Shown: positions 9,957 through 24,900, counted from the stretch's first letter. The stretch is DNA of 64,000 bases from Otis tarda (GCA_026413225.1 CM048552.1:195127553-195191552); one strand, 5' to 3'. Notes: a model not told the origin generated them from the sequence alone. Numbers and translations are program-made.

Positions 9957-12900
9957 GTACCTCCGCTCCGGTTCCCTGCTGCGTCAAGAGACGGGGTGGT
10001 TGGCAGGGGAGCGTCGGGGTTGCTAGTGCTGCGCCGGTATCTGCGGGGCGAGGAGGGCCTGCTCGGCCCGGCGAGTCCCTGCCCCGCCGCTGTCAGCTGT
10101 GAGCGAGGGCGTTGTCGTCCTCCTTCTTCCATTTTGTAGCTGGTGCCTTTCAGCGAGGGGCCGTGGGGCGGTCTGTGCCGCTGGGGGGGTCCCTGAGCTG
10201 TGGGTGCCTGGCGCAGGTGCTTCCCAGGGTCCCGCCGCCCAGCCTGGGGTGCGGGGCCTGTCCCTTCTTGGGGGGCTTCTCGGCTGGGCCCCCTCCGAAC
10301 CGAGGGGCCGGGAGGGGTGAAAGCTCCCGTGGGGAGCTCGGTGCGTGCTGCCGCAGTGAGGCCTCGCTGCGAGGAACCGTCTCGTTAATAAAGAGAAGAC
10401 GCTGAAAATAATCCTGGTGTGACAGGGCTGCAAGGAGGGGTGTGGGGGGCGAGCAGAAGCAATACTTAAAAGAAGACAAGATGGTCAGCTGCGAGAGGAT
10501 TACAGTTGCTTTTTGTACTAGGAATGTGGTTCTATGTGGCTTTTTCTAGCTTTGGAGGCAAATTGCCTGTGAAAGCAACACTTTTTTTTTCCCCCTTTGT
10601 GTTAAAGACTCTGTTTAGTGTTGTTAGGAATGTAAGCTATCAGTATATGTGTAATATGTTAGACTATTAAAAAAATTAGTTAAGCTGCAGTTGATATTAG
10701 ACTCTTCTGAATTTTTTTCTAGTTCTAGTTTATTAGTTTGTTTTTTCTCTATAGTGAATATGTAAGAAAGACATGTATTTTTTTCCTGTTTTTTTTTTCT
10801 AAATAATCTTAAATAAGGTTTTTAGGTTGCAGCTTTTTTTAGGATTAATTTTCTAACAGTATTTTTCTCCTCTTGCTCATCAGCCCTCACTGCAAGGGGT
10901 GCTGAAAAGAGTGCTTTCCTCTTGGGTCCTGGAAATTGTCAAGTGATTGGTTCCCTAATGTGTCAGTCTGACGATAAGCTAGATTTACAGATATGTGGAG
11001 AAAAGGAGTGGTCACATTTCAGCTCCAGATAGTAGTTTTATAACCTATAATTATATAAAGGAACAGGCCTTTAACTCTTTTTGAGTAACAGCTTATATAA
11101 ATTTCATATGAAATGTGTATAGCAAATTTTATTTTCCGTATATATTTGTATGTGTATATATGAAACAGGAAAGTCTCTGATGAAGCTACTTTTAGCGACA
11201 CTTGAGTTTAGTGGATGGAGTAAGCTTGCACCAGGCTGACAGATTTGAGATAAGGTTTCTTTATCAGCCTATTTATTTATAAACCTGAAACCCCTTGTTT
11301 GGGAACTTAATATTGTATTGTTACAGTTGATAGCTAATTTCAAAATAAAAACTAGACTAAAACCAAAGTCTCTTGATGATCTGAGTAGCTGTTTAAGTTT
11401 CAAACCTGAAATTGAGACTAGAAAGGCTACAGGCCACTGACTTAAAATCACAGAATAGTTTGGGTTGGAAGGGACCTTTAAAAGTCATGTAGCCCAACGC
11501 CCTCTGCAAGGAGCAGGGACATCTCCAACCACATCAGGTTCCTCTACTTGGAAGACAAGAAAAAGGTGGTGGATGCCCCATCCCTGGAAACGTTCAAAGC
11601 CAGGCTGGACGGGGCTCTGAGCAACCTGATCTAGTCGGGGATGTCCCTGCTCCTTGCAGGGAAGTTGGACTAGATGGCCTTTAAAGATCCCTTCCAACTC
11701 AAACCATTCTATGATTCTATGTTTTTGGGCTCCTGCCGGGGAAAAAGTACTTCGTGTAGCAATACAACTGAAGAGAGAAACAAGCTCTGAATGCAACTTG
11801 TAAGATGCAAGACTTACTACTTGAAGCAATTATTTTTATAATTAATATAAAAAAAAACCCCAACTTCATCCATTTTAAAAATATCAATTTCATGGCTAGA
11901 AATAGCATGAGTTTTTGACTATAACTGTGATGCTGGTTTAGCTTTTTGTAAGCTGTTGGTTTGTTGAATATCTGGGTGGATTAAAATGCATATATGTGAG
12001 TTGGTGATAATTACCACTGTTACAGTTATAGGAAAAGCAAGGAAACTAAAGTACAGCCTGCGCTGTGGGCCTTAAGAGTTCAGTGCATCTATAGATTCAA
12101 ATTGTATCTCATTCTAACTGTTCTGAGACATATCTACTTTTTCTAATCTGACAACACTTCAGATTTTAATGTTTCTTTTATTAAAGTAATAGTGAAATAT
12201 GCTTGATACAACAGTGCAGTCTTGCACAAATCAACTGTTGTGTGGGGAAGCTGTCATCCCTAGGAGAAGGTGATGAAATAGATTTTATTCCTTCTCAAAC
12301 TTCAGTTTGCTGGAAATGTTAGTTAAAATTGTCTTAGAACTGTCAGCGCAGCTACCTGAAATAAAGTTTAGCTTTTTGTGAAATTAAACAGTCCAACAGG
12401 TTTATGTTGAATAAAGAAGTGAGGCTAAGTTAAAAATCACTTCTATCTGAGAATATATGCTTAAATAACAACAAATGATGAAAAACAGTTCACAGTATGT
12501 CGTAAGTGATGGTGATGGGGAAATTACAAATAGGAGTATTGTGGCTTTGCAATGAAGCTTTCAAACTAAAGTGTCCTTAGAAATTATTTCAAAGCAAAAT
12601 GTAGTAGTTGACTGGAATTTCTTCAGTTAAGTCTGTTTATATATTTGAAGTCAAATCTGGTTTAGTGAAAATACTGATGGGTTTTCTATTGGAGATGGAG
12701 AGTTTTGGTTAGCTTGACTGCTAAATCCTAATCTTATGTTTGCAAGCCTGACACTTAAATGGGGAAGGGAAAACTTTTAATTTCAGTACATCTTATACAA
12801 AGCTGTAATAAAAGAATCTTGGAATAACATACTGTAATTGTCTTAATTTAATCCTTCAGTTTTTTTAATGCAAGACTTCAGAGGTACAGTTTCAGCCTTC

Positions 12901-15900
12901 CAGCTTGTATTGAAATACTTCCTTGTTTTTTTCCCTTTAGTCTGTAAGCCTTTGTCCTGATAAACTATCTGGTGACTCTTTCACTGTAAATACTCTATAT
13001 TATTGAGGCAGTTGTTCAAATTCTTACTGGTTTAAAAACTCACTGATTTATTAGTGCTAGCTACTGTCAGAATATCACTTATGACTCCTTAAATGATCTG
13101 TTTATAGATGTGCTAAAACTCAACAGTAGTCTTAAATCTCTTGTGAACACATTCTCTTCAAAACTGATGACTGACTTTGTTTTTTCATAACTTAGGATTT
13201 AACAAACTTTACAATTAAAAAACAATTAAAAAAAAAAAGTGTACATCTAGCTGAGTACCCATTAAAGCTGAGTTGGGTCAAGTTTAAATGAACAGGTCAT
13301 CTGTGGAGGCTGTATCTAAATTACATTTCAGTTGTAGTTAAAAAAAAGTGTATATAGAACTTGGGTAAAGTCTTCAAGAATTCTGAAAGCAATGTAAGAG
13401 GAAGCTGGAGCACTAATGCCTGTCCTCATCTGACATAGAAATTGAGAGTAGCTGTCTTGTTACATGGAGGAGAATGGAACTGTGCATGCCAGGATTTTGT
13501 GGGCTGTGTTGATGGAACAAAACTGGAGCAGTTTCTGCGCACTTCTCAATTTACTGGGGGGATGTAGTGCCAGGTACCTGAGCAGTTGCTGCTGCAGAAC
13601 TGCCCAAAATGAGTTCTGCATTTTGACTGTGGTATATTGATTTATGCTACTCTGTATCTGCGCACTGATACCTTACTGATTACAGCATAATGTATTTTGA
13701 GGTACTGATGCATATAGCTTCTGATTTTTTTTTTTTCTTTCTAAACTGAAATTGAGACTATCATAGTAGCCCTGGCTTTTAGTACCTCCGTTCTGTTTTA
13801 TATGCATTAAATTGCTTTTCTGACTTTCAAATACAAAACTAGGTCTTGCTAGATTGTAAGAAATACTTGAATTGAAAAGATGAATTTTTAGAGCTTTATG
13901 TGTGCTTTTAGTAGATAATTAAGTTTGTACATGTGAAATAAACATGGTAACATCAGTCAGGTGGAAGGGGGCTCTCCTAGTCCCTTCGTCTGGATGCTGA
14001 TTTTGCTGGTGTGGAAGTTTTTGGAGTTCTGCCATGCATTTAATAACAGTACCAGCAAGCCTCAAGCATAAGAGCTTTAACTTGGCATTAATGACACAGT
14101 GGTGCCAAGAAAGAGGAATACATGGTGATAAGCTATTCGCCACACTCCTTTCCTGTTGTTGCACACAAAGCATCACGTAATGTTTGCTTTGCATGAAGCA
14201 AACTGGAGCCTGTGAAGTTATGAGCAGTAGATAAAATGCAGGCTATCTAGAAATCACTTTCTTTTGAAATGTTTTCCGTAACATTGAGATAACAATGTTG
14301 ATGGAGTACTAGGAGGATAAATTTGCCCTTGCAAGACTTGAGCTTGAAATACCTGCTTCAAATGCCAGCATAGTCCTCGAATTTCTAGGAGATTGTTATA
14401 ATTATTAGAATAATGCTTGCATTTAACTAGAATTTATTTTGACTATGAGGCAAGGTTAGGATGATCTAGATTTTTTAAGTTGAGGCTGATATAAAAGACA
14501 GTAGATGCTTAAAAGTGAAGTCAGGAGGCCATAATCTTCATGGCTTTGAGTCTGCAGGCAACCAATGAAGCATATTGCTGAGATCAGCTGTAAGTTCAGT
14601 CCTGGCATCTCAATAACAGGAAATAGTGTGTGATTGGTCTGCTTTGGGGAAGTAGTCTAAAAGCTTAGTAATTAATAGTTCTTAATTGTTGTGTGGGTTT
14701 TGTTGTTTTTTTTTAAAAAAAAAAAACTTGTTACTCTGATCTCTTTTACTAGTAAATAACCATAGTAGTTGTGTATATGGAGTAAGTATTCTGATGAACC
14801 TAACCTTGTGCCTTCATTATGCACTTTTGTATTGAAACAGGATATTTTAACTAGTTAGTCTTCTCAAAGCTTATGTGACTGCTAATGTATTCTTAGTAGT
14901 TGGGCCTGAATAGCCTTAGGTGTGCTGTGTATCCTTCCTACCATTTTCAAAATTGTTGCACAAGCTCACAAAGCTTTTGTGAAGTTAGGATTCTACTTTC
15001 TGGAAAAAAACAACCAAACAAACAAAACCAAAACTGTTTTTCCCCTTCTCCTTTTTTTCTTACAGGTAGAGCAAGTGAAATTGCTAGACAGGTTCAGCAC
15101 CAGCAGTAAGTCACTGACAGGAACTCTATACCTTACAGCAACTCATCTGTTATTCATTGATTCAAGCCAGAGAGAAACATGGGTAAGGATAACAAATGCT
15201 TGCGGCTTAAAAGCATAGACTATTCAGATGCATTTGTTCTTCCTGCTCTAAGGTTGAATTTGTTTAGTAAAATGTTAATCGTAATGAACGTTTATATTAT
15301 AAAATGTTCAGTTATAAATTATTGTCCATGTTCTCCTTGTCCATGGTCTCATAGAAAGTTAATAATTTGCAGATTGTACTCTTGCATGACGCTACTGCAG
15401 TTGAAATGAGGTAATGTTGAAAATGTTAGCTTTTCTTCAAGATGCTGTAATTCCTTCTATAGCCTTCACTTGTATTCCTGAGTGAATGTGTGGTGGTTCT
15501 CTTTAAACAACTTGACTTGCACCGCAATTCAGAGGCAGGAGTGGGAGACTGCTAGATAGATTAAGCATCAGGTTTAAAACTTTTGCATTAACTTACCTTG
15601 TATTTAGATCCTGCCTAGGTTAAATGAGACATCAAAATCCAAAGAGCTAGGCTTTGGTGAAATATTGAAGAACCTAGGCCCTTTTTTAGAGTGGTAAGCA
15701 GACGTTTCTTCCCAAGTGTTCAGCTCCAGAATAAAAGAATTCAGAAGGGGCTGCAGCTTCTTGGTGACCACTACCAATGGTGTACAACCAAAGTTGGCTA
15801 GTACTATAATTCCCATTAGTTTTTCTGCTCAATGCCCTGGTGGCACACATGTGGATGTGAAGTTCTGGCTTCTGCTGTAGCCCAGCTACCTGACTGGTTC

Positions 15901-18900
15901 AGTGCCTCAAGTCTGTCATCCTCCAGGATGAAATCTCATTTCCCTGAGTGTGGTTATCTTTCTTTTCTTTTAGTAGGTGTATTACCTGTAGCTGTATTTT
16001 TCTCTGCTACCCTTAATCCTGTGTCCTGGTTATCTGACTGGATGGCTCCTGGTGCTTTCAAGAAAAGTTACTTTTCGTGATTTGTTCTTGGATACAATGT
16101 ACAATTTTGTGTAAACCAAACTGCTGTCCTTTCATACTAAATGGGTTATTGGGGAGAACGTGATTCAGAAGCACTACTCTCATCTCCCTGTGCACTGTAT
16201 TAAAAGGTTTCATTTTGGGGAAATTGAACCTATACTCAGAGTATTGCACTTCTGTGATGATAATGCAAGTACTAAGTATAATTATGATAATATCTCCAAG
16301 ATATAGTCTCTTTGTAAATGCATATTTGACAGCATGGTTTTCAGATGCCTTTCTAATTCTGATCAATATTTAAGAGGAGATGATTGCTTCAGTGAGGTAA
16401 TTGAAGTGCTAACAAGAACATCTTGTTCAGTTGAGGTAATGTATCTGTGGCTTTCTTCCCATGGTTGAACTGGTGCTACTTTCCCATGTATTTTCCTAAA
16501 TTTTGTGTAGATTTGCCACACAGAATCTATGGAGGGCTTTTTTATCTCCTTTACTGTGACAGTCTTTTGTTAGTGGTTGAAAGGCATTTAGCTGAGAGAC
16601 TGTCATGTCTGCATAACAGAAGGAGTAATATAGGAGATGGTTTTTCTTATCTCATGTTCATTCTGTAGATTTTAAATATGGGAATTCAAAAATCTTCAGA
16701 TTTTCTGTATCTTTTATACTTGGAGTTGCTTTCCTGGACTTGCTTTATTTTGCCTGAAAATTCTGAAGTATGTTCCTGTAGATCCTCAGAAAAAAAACAA
16801 ACAAACCAAACCTGTTTGGATGCTGCCTAATTAAAAGATGTAAGCTTGTCAGTTAGCAAAGTTATAGAAGAGGACTGAACAACTGCAATGGATTTCTACT
16901 TCTTGTTTTTGCATTTAGAAAGATATTTATTGTTCCTTACAAACACTAGGTAACCCTTCAAAATATGAGGGAAGAGGATATCTTAAATTTTGGCAAGTTA
17001 TGATATCCTAACCAAAATGCCAGTCTTGGAGTTCTTCTTCTAAATTTATTTCTTTTTATAATGAAATGATTGTCAAAATTAGGCAAAACCCACATTCAAC
17101 ATCACTGATTTTCTTATATCTGGTCCTGTAAATAGTATGCTGCTCACATTTTTCATCAGTGTGCTTTACACTGAGTTCTTGTATGTCACAGATACTACAT
17201 CATCACATTGCTGCAGTGGAAAAACTTCCCTTGACTACTTCTGGCTGCCCCCTTGTCATCCAGTGCAAGAACTTCAGGATAGTTCACTTTGTTGTTCCCA
17301 GAGAGAGAGACTGTCATGACATTTATAACTCTTTGCTTCAGCTGTCAAGAACAGGTAATACTTCTAACTGTAAAAGATTTTGCAGTATATGTCTGGATAA
17401 GAAGTTGGTAGGGAGGGAAAAAGTCCATTACTTTTTTTTTCTTTTAAATAAGCAGTATATAAAAGTCTTTTAAATTGATTTGGTATTTTAAAGGATGTTA
17501 ATGATTAAGTATTAATCTGCATACAAATTCAGATGATGTGTTGCCTGGCTTTTGTAGGTCACTGGTGTTCACTAATGGAATGCAAGATTCCTGTGTGTGT
17601 TTTTTCTGCATTTCTAGAGAAATTGCTGAAATTATTGAGGGAGACTATACACATTTATATTAATTGGTGTGTTCCATGGATAAAATGCTGCTAAGCAAAT
17701 ACTAACTTATTACAGATCTCATGCAGTTTCAAAAATAAAACTGAAGTTTTTATGCCAAAATAGCACTGCCAATCCAGCTTTACAAGAGAATTCTATGACC
17801 TGGTGTGGTCTCTTTCACGTTCTGCTTTGTATTTAGAACAATGTAAAATGACATCATCTATGATATGTGAGTAGTATATTAGGAAAAATATAAAATATTT
17901 TGAAAGAGCTTTTCCTTTAAAGGAAACTTTAAAACTTACTGCTTTTGAAGGTCAGTATATATGAATTTCTGTTCTTACTTCCAAAAATTGTTTTTTTTTT
18001 CTTTTAGCTCTTATGAAGTCTTCTAGTAATTCTGCTTCTTGCCTTTTAATTTTGTCGATCTTGATTTTGTGACTTCCACTTTACCCTTATGGCTTTAGAA
18101 ATTTCCCAACTGAAATAAGTCAAGCACACTCAAGAAAGCTCTCATAACCTACCTTTAACTAAATATCTATAATTGTGTCAGTTACCTGTATGATAGTTGC
18201 AGAATAAATATTTCAAGAGTGACAAATATCTATTTAGTCTTGCTTATGAGAACTTTGAAGCCTGAAACTTTCTCTGCAATTTGGGCAGTCTTGAGGCTTG
18301 TCAACTATGCTACCTTTCTCCACTCAGACATTTCTGAGGACAACTCATTACATAGTTTAATTCTTTACCTTTTAGCAAAATATGAAGAACTGTATGCCTT
18401 CTCCTATAATCCAAAACAAAATAAATCTGAGCAAGCCAAAGGCTGGGAGCTTATTGACCTAGCAGAAGAATATAAGAGAATGGGAGTGCCAAATACGAAC
18501 TGGCAGTTGTCCGATGCAAATCGTGATTATAAGGTAAGGGTTGTAATGGAAACAGTTTTGCTTTGCATCTGTTTCTGCTTTATCCTCTGACTCTAGTCCT
18601 GTAGAAATGTGTAGTAGTATGAAATCACTTGGCTTGCAGCATGAGTAAAACTTGCAGGTGGAGAGAGTTAACTTGTTAATCAGTGTGCAATCTCACAACT
18701 TTCTAATTGAAGCTTTTTCCAAGGCCTCACTGAGAGAGTATGTGTGCATGGATGCATGTGTTCTTTGGGATTGGTTCTAGAGTATGCTTACCTGTTTAAA
18801 GCCCAGCCCCAGCAATTCTGGTGCTTTGCAGCTTTGTTATCCTTCTTAACTGAGAAGGATTCTATTTTAGCATTTGCCATCTTGGCAGTGGGACACAATG

Positions 18901-21900
18901 GCTGTGGTGGTGTAGTTATTCCCAGATTAGATTTCATCTTACTTTGTAGTCTGCGAATACAAAAAGTGAGGGAAATAATGTAAGTATTTTATTTGAAACA
19001 CATTCTTAGCATTTCTACTGAGAGGTGAATGCTAGTATAGCAGTGCTTCTCTCCAGTGCTTGATTGTATAACTTGGATACCAATTTATACTTTATCCATG
19101 GTTTGTCTTCTCTTCCAAGCTATTTATAGAGAAACATGTTAGCATTTATCCTTTCTCGCATTTCACCTAACATCTTTCAAGTCGGATGCAATGAAACTAG
19201 TATAGACTTTGTGCATTGTACATAAAATTATTCTTGTGTATCTGTCTCTCAGATTTGTGAAACCTATCCCAGAGAGCTTTATGTTCCCAGGACTGCAAGC
19301 AAGCCCATCATTGTTGGTAGCTCCAAGTTCAGAAGCAAAGGAAGATTCCCAGTGTTGTCATATTACCATAAAAATAAAGAGGTATAGTGTGTCTTCCTCT
19401 TAATGCAAGTGCGCTGAAAATTATTTCTCGACATTTGTCAGTAGTTTAGGGTAGGTAAGGAGGTAAGTACAGTGACTTATATGAGAATGATATAGCTCAT
19501 GATAACCTTAAATACAGTTGGCACTAGTTGTATCTAACAGGATGCTGAATTAAGCTAAGCCAGTTTAAAAGAAATCCTTAACTAATCAGTTGAATCTCTT
19601 AAATGTTTTCAGAAACTGACCTTAAAATAACTGAAGATTGCTTTTTGTCAAATGATCTGTCTTAATATATCAAGAATGAAATCTATTAGGTCAAAATGGA
19701 GGTTAAAAAAAACCAGAACATCAGAAGAATAGAATTGGTTCTCTAAGGGGTAATTTGCAAGCTAAAGAGAACTAGAGGATAAGAAATAAGATTTTGCAGG
19801 ATTTGGTGGAGCGATATGAAGCAGCATCTGACTGTCTTGGCCAGGGGGTATCTTTAAAGGGTGAGAAGGATGTTGAGTTGAAGGATGAGTGTTAAGCTAC
19901 TAGATGGGTTTGAAGATAATTGCTATTTGGAAGACGCACCCTATATTTTCAGTGATACATTGCATTTCAGAAGGTGACATGATGAAAATTACATCAGATG
20001 ATAACATATTGCACTTGCAATAATAAGAGCATACTTGCAGTAGTAAAACCAACCATAATTCATTTCCTGCCAAGAGAGTAACTTGCTTTCCTAAAGTGTA
20101 TTTTTTCCAGCCTATACTTTTTCGTAATTTTTATACTTGGAGGAGGTCCATTATGTAAACTGCTACCTTGTCCATATAGATGAGCCTGAAAAAAATGTTT
20201 TAATAAACCTTTAGATTTAAGTTGTAGGTACTGTGTTTGAAGGTCTGCAAGTGATGTGCTTAAAAAGTTGGGACACCTAAACTTTTTTCAGTTTAGTGCT
20301 GTTCTCTGACGAATTCAGACACTGAAACAAATGTGGTTTTTTAGAATTATGGAAAGCATTTTGACTACAGGTATTAAACTGATGCTGACAGGTTCTTTTG
20401 TTTTCTACGGTAGGCTGCAATTTGTAGATGCAGTCAACCTCTCTCAGGTTTCAGTGCAAGGTGCCTGGAAGATGAACACATGTTGCAAGCCATCAGTAAA
20501 GCAAATCCTTCAAATCGCTACATGTATGTCATGGACACCAGGCCAAAGGTATGTAATTCAGGTTCTACAGGCTCGGCTCTCTTTCTGAACGTTAGAGTAC
20601 AGGGATATAACCCCAGTTCTTTCAGAATTACATTGTATATGACTCCATGTTGGGCACAAGTGTTTTTTAAAGGTAAAAGGTTAAGCCTCTTTATTCAGGC
20701 TTTTAATGACTTGCATTCTTAAAGAAGTTGAACCCCTCTCAGGACTCAGCTAGAATTCACTGAATATGTTAGTGAACCTTTGGGGAGGTGCATTTAAAAA
20801 TATACTTAAAACATAGTTAAGAACTGAGTAGTTGAGTGGGATCCAAGATATTGTAACTCTCTGAAATTAAATTAATGGTGAGTTGTTTTGGGATTTCTTT
20901 TAGAACAGGAAGGACGACTGTGTTCTGTGTAAATGTTCTGTGAAAACTGCTGTTGCTGTCTGTCTTAACCAGGAAGAAGTAGAGGAAATTCTGTTGTAGC
21001 GTTCTGAGGTCATACTTCATCACTCTCTAATTAAATTGAGTTGTGTTGAGTTTTGACCTCTGTTGGAATGTGTGGGGTAACTTTCACTCTTTAGACCATC
21101 TGTATTTAAATTAGTATTCATTTCACTCTGTATCTCTGTGTTCCAGGAGCTGGAACACAAGGGTGTAAAGTGAAAAGCCTACACTGTAGGATCTGCACTT
21201 GTTTTGAGCAGGGTTCAGCAGCAGGTCAGTCTGACAGACTGAAACTGAGCCTACTGTGGGTTTTTATAGTTGTAACTTTTATAGCTGCAGTAATTTATTA
21301 GCTTGTTACCCTCAAAATCGACATTTTTAGGATGCTTGGAAAGTAATGTATGATTAAGTCTGGGTTTACTCTTTCTTTTTTAGGTCAATTGCTTTGTAGT
21401 GTCTTTGCTCAGAAATGTTTGGAAATAAATAAAGGTGTAGTGGGAATATGGAGGAGAGAATAGGAAATGGAATGTGTTATTCAGATATGTCAGCTGTAAA
21501 TATAGACTGCCTGTTGCTTTTTGTGTACCATGACTTTCTTAAATGCTTTCAAGTTGATTTGCCATAAACTTAATTTATTAGAATCTGTTTATAGTATGTG
21601 CCCTTGTGTGATCTTTTCCCCAGTATATTCCATTGAAATTGTATGACTTCCACATCTTAATTTGAGATTTTTATTTCGAGTACTAGCTTCAGTATTTTTA
21701 TTTTGCTCTTTTAAGCTTAATGCAATGGCAAACAGAGCTGCTGGGAAGGGCTATGAAAATGAAGACAACTACTCTAACATTAGGTTCCAGTTTGTTGGCA
21801 TTGAAAATATTCATGTAATGAGATCCAGCTTACAAAAACTTCTGGAAGGTATGTTCTAACTGTACTATAATAGTGTATATGAAAACAGGATAAATATTTT

Positions 21901-24900
21901 TTGAGAAGCCTTTTTAATAAGAGCTTATACAAACTGTATTGATATTTCTATATTTTATCCCAGCTCTATGTTTAGTACTGGTTTGCTGTGCTCCGTGGTA
22001 ATGAGTTATGCTCAGCCTTCACCTGTAAAGTGTAAACGCAATGAATTGAGTTATTTGGAGGAAAATTGAGTGGCACGTATGTGTTGGGTGAACTTGATTG
22101 ATATGTCAGTGGCTTATGAGAGAGACTTCTGTGTTTTCCAAGTATACATGCATGTATACACACATGTGTAATAGAAATACAGAAAATAGTGTGTGCCTGT
22201 ACATGCATTTTCATTTATAGAGTACTGATTCTTCAAGATGCACTTAGTTCCACAGAATTCACAATAAGCGTGTGGTCTGTACAAAACTTGAGCTCTTTGG
22301 CCTGGTGAGCCAGGCGTGCTTATAGGTACTTCTTGGAGTGTTTGTAGTGTTGGGGTCAGAGGGAAAGTGAACCACATCACCATACCACTGCCTGCCACAT
22401 GGTGGTGAAAATGGAGAGGCAGAAGTTAGACAGTTCTAGTAATAGTTTTAGGTAAACACCTGAAAACAAATTTAAGACACTTTGTGGAGTATCAATACTG
22501 AGATTAGTGTAGCGGCAGAAGTCAGGCTTCCGTACCTGACAAACAATACATATATGAAGTGCTTGCCTTGTAGAATTGTCTAAATATTTCCAGTCAGAGA
22601 AGGCTTACACTTGTATAGAAGCCTATTTTGGTGAAGACATTCTGATTCCATTGGTCAAGAAACCTTACAGACTAGTGATGTAGTCTTACTTCACTCTCAT
22701 TGAACCTGTATCTGCAGGCAACCTATTCTTCAGGCACTCAATATAGAATACTACTGAGCTTTAAGATGTACTTTTGTGGTTATTCTTGCACATGCTTTAT
22801 TGAAGGGAAAGATGAGCAGCATGAGCCTGAATTTCAGTTTTTAAGTTTGGGATAATCCCCAAATATCTTTCTGTAATAATAACTTTCATTAAAGATAGCA
22901 TATGTCTTAGTTTTTCCTTGTGTGGAGGATTGGTTTGTTTAAACTCGACTGAAACAAAATTATAAGTAATGTCTATAGTTGTTAGTTTATCCCCAAACCT
23001 GATCTGGAACACGGTTGTTCTACCTCTGTTCAGTCTGTATAATTTCACGAGAGTTTTGCTGAATGCCAGTCTAGAAGTTGAAGCATCTTTAGGGGTAGGA
23101 AGGACCCTTAAAATTTAGGGAGATATGCAAAAATGTAGAATCTACCATCTAGTGGGATGATCGGGGAGGAAATGCTATAAAAATGGCTCATAGCTTAAAA
23201 TTAGGAAAATGCTATTTAACTTCTGTATACCAGCTTCCCTTGGATGTGCTGAACTGAATGTTCTCAAATCAGGAATGTGATACCAATGACCCTATTCTTT
23301 CAAGAGCCATTGTAACTAAGACTGTCCTCAGTTTTATTTATAACAAACAACTTATTCTACAGCATGTGTCCTGCTCCTAGACTCTCTGTCTATTTGCCTA
23401 ATTTCCTTTAGAATCTAACGATTTCATTTGCAAGCAGAATGTAAGACATAATCCTTCCCAACGTCCTTTAGTCATGAAACTGCACTGTGGAATGTGCTAG
23501 GGGGATTTACAATCTATTCTTTATCTTGGATCCAGCTGTTTTTTTAAAATGTCTTGCATGCAGTGAAACAAAAACTTTCTAAAATAGCTTTCTTCAGTGT
23601 GGATGTGATGATTCTACTCCCTTGATAGGTAGACTGCCCATCTACACAACAGTAATGGAAGAATTTTCACATAGACCAAATTTGTGGCTGTGATATTAAA
23701 TACAAAGTCCAGTTTATATAGCTTTAAAAATATAGTATTTCGTATCAGAAAAGACTGAACTCTGATAAGCAAAAGGTTCTGTGTATGTCAAGAAACAGCA
23801 TTTCTGCAGGAAATATTTGAGGAAAAGGCTCAGTATTAGCTGCTGTGGTCTGCTGCCTATATTTTGATGATGGAAGTGTGTTAACTAAGGGGTTTTTGTG
23901 GGTTATGTGGAGTGTCTGTATGGGAGATGGGGTGGGTTGGTTGTTTAAAAAAACAAACAAACCAGCCTTTGTCCCCAACCTCTGTGGTGCAGTCTGCAGG
24001 TTCATAGCTGTTTCTTGAATTGCTGCCTGAGGCATTGCCTGTAGTCTGTGTAGGGACACTCAAGCAATGGAACACTGAGGTTTTGGGGCTCACATGCATG
24101 CAGGGCATATTTTTATGATGGGATACATATAGCCAAAACTATCTCGAATGATAGTTATTGTGAAGTAGCTAAACATCTTAGTGGTGCTGTAAATCAGCTT
24201 TGACCCTTTTAAGGGACTGGAAATTATTTTTTAATGTGTAAATGTCAAAACAGTGTCAATGAAATTTCTTTATTTAATCACTAAGTAGTATTAAAATGTT
24301 TGTTAATTCACAGAAATGGAAATTATTTTTTTTGGGCTCAACATGTGTTCTTGTTCTTTGCATTGGCTTATAAAAATATAGAAACCTAGCTAGAAGGGGG
24401 AAAATACCAGTGGTGAAATATTTCTACCAAGCTGAAAATGCTGATCAAAAGCAGATTTTGACAGCAGTATCTGGGTGAAAACAAATTGAGGGCTGGAAGC
24501 ATGTTTGTTTTCTAGCTGGAAGCTTGTGCTTTAAAGGATAAGCTACAGAATGTAGAGGTGAGCAGCCGTGAATAGTGCCTCTAGATATTGCATTGTCTGT
24601 CTGATTTGTTCCCTGCAGATATTTGACTTTCATATATTTTTAGTTTCTTTCCTTTACCATAGTGTGGTGAACCTGTTTGTGTACTGTTGTGATTGAACAG
24701 ATGTATGGAACCACTGGTGTAGAGAGAGTGAGAGCTAGCTGAAAAGATCAAGTAGTTCTCAGATGATTTCCTTCATGTAGTAGACCTTTTGGAAGCAGAA
24801 CTCTTGCCTAAGGATGTTTATCTTTTTCAAAAATCAGGGAAAGCTAGCATAGCTTTTGCTGGTTTTACTGATATTTAAAGACTAACCTTTAAAATTAGGT

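Larger units (their letters stand above)
9580..10400 (+). promoter_or_regulatory. MTMR6: CpG island promoter of MTMR6
   Basis: This GC- and CpG-rich block surrounds MTMR6 exon 1. It contains an NRF1 palindrome (TGCGCATGCGCG, 9729-9740), GC boxes near 9820-9852 and an ETS-type core CCGGAAGCG at 9853-9861, with no TATA box. The arrangement fits a ubiquitously expressed gene. The exact start site is unknown. Confidence 0.75.
9957..15065 (+). other. MTMR6: MTMR6 intron 1
   Basis: This 5.1 kb first intron begins in the CpG island and is AT-rich after about 10.5 kb. Besides the CR1 pair at 11.45-11.72 kb it has a T9A12 tract at 14706-14726 and an (A/C)-rich stretch just before exon 2. I found no further exon or RNA gene. 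The 91-residue minus-strand ORF at 13919-14194 is not recognised. Confidence 0.8.
15183..21715 (+). other. MTMR6: MTMR6 introns 2-6
   Basis: The introns are 15183-17191, 17355-18375, 18534-19252, 19382-20413 and 20549-21715. All are AT-rich with T-rich ends. I see no transposable element, RNA gene or extra exon. A 20-base aaaacaaacaaaccaaacc-like stretch near 16793 is simple sequence. Confidence 0.75.

Noticed and set aside
12266-12358. Box C (gtgatga) and box D (ctga) about 90 bases apart in MTMR6 intron 1
   Set aside because: There is no terminal stem and no C'/D' pair, so the spacing is probably chance and I do not call a snoRNA.
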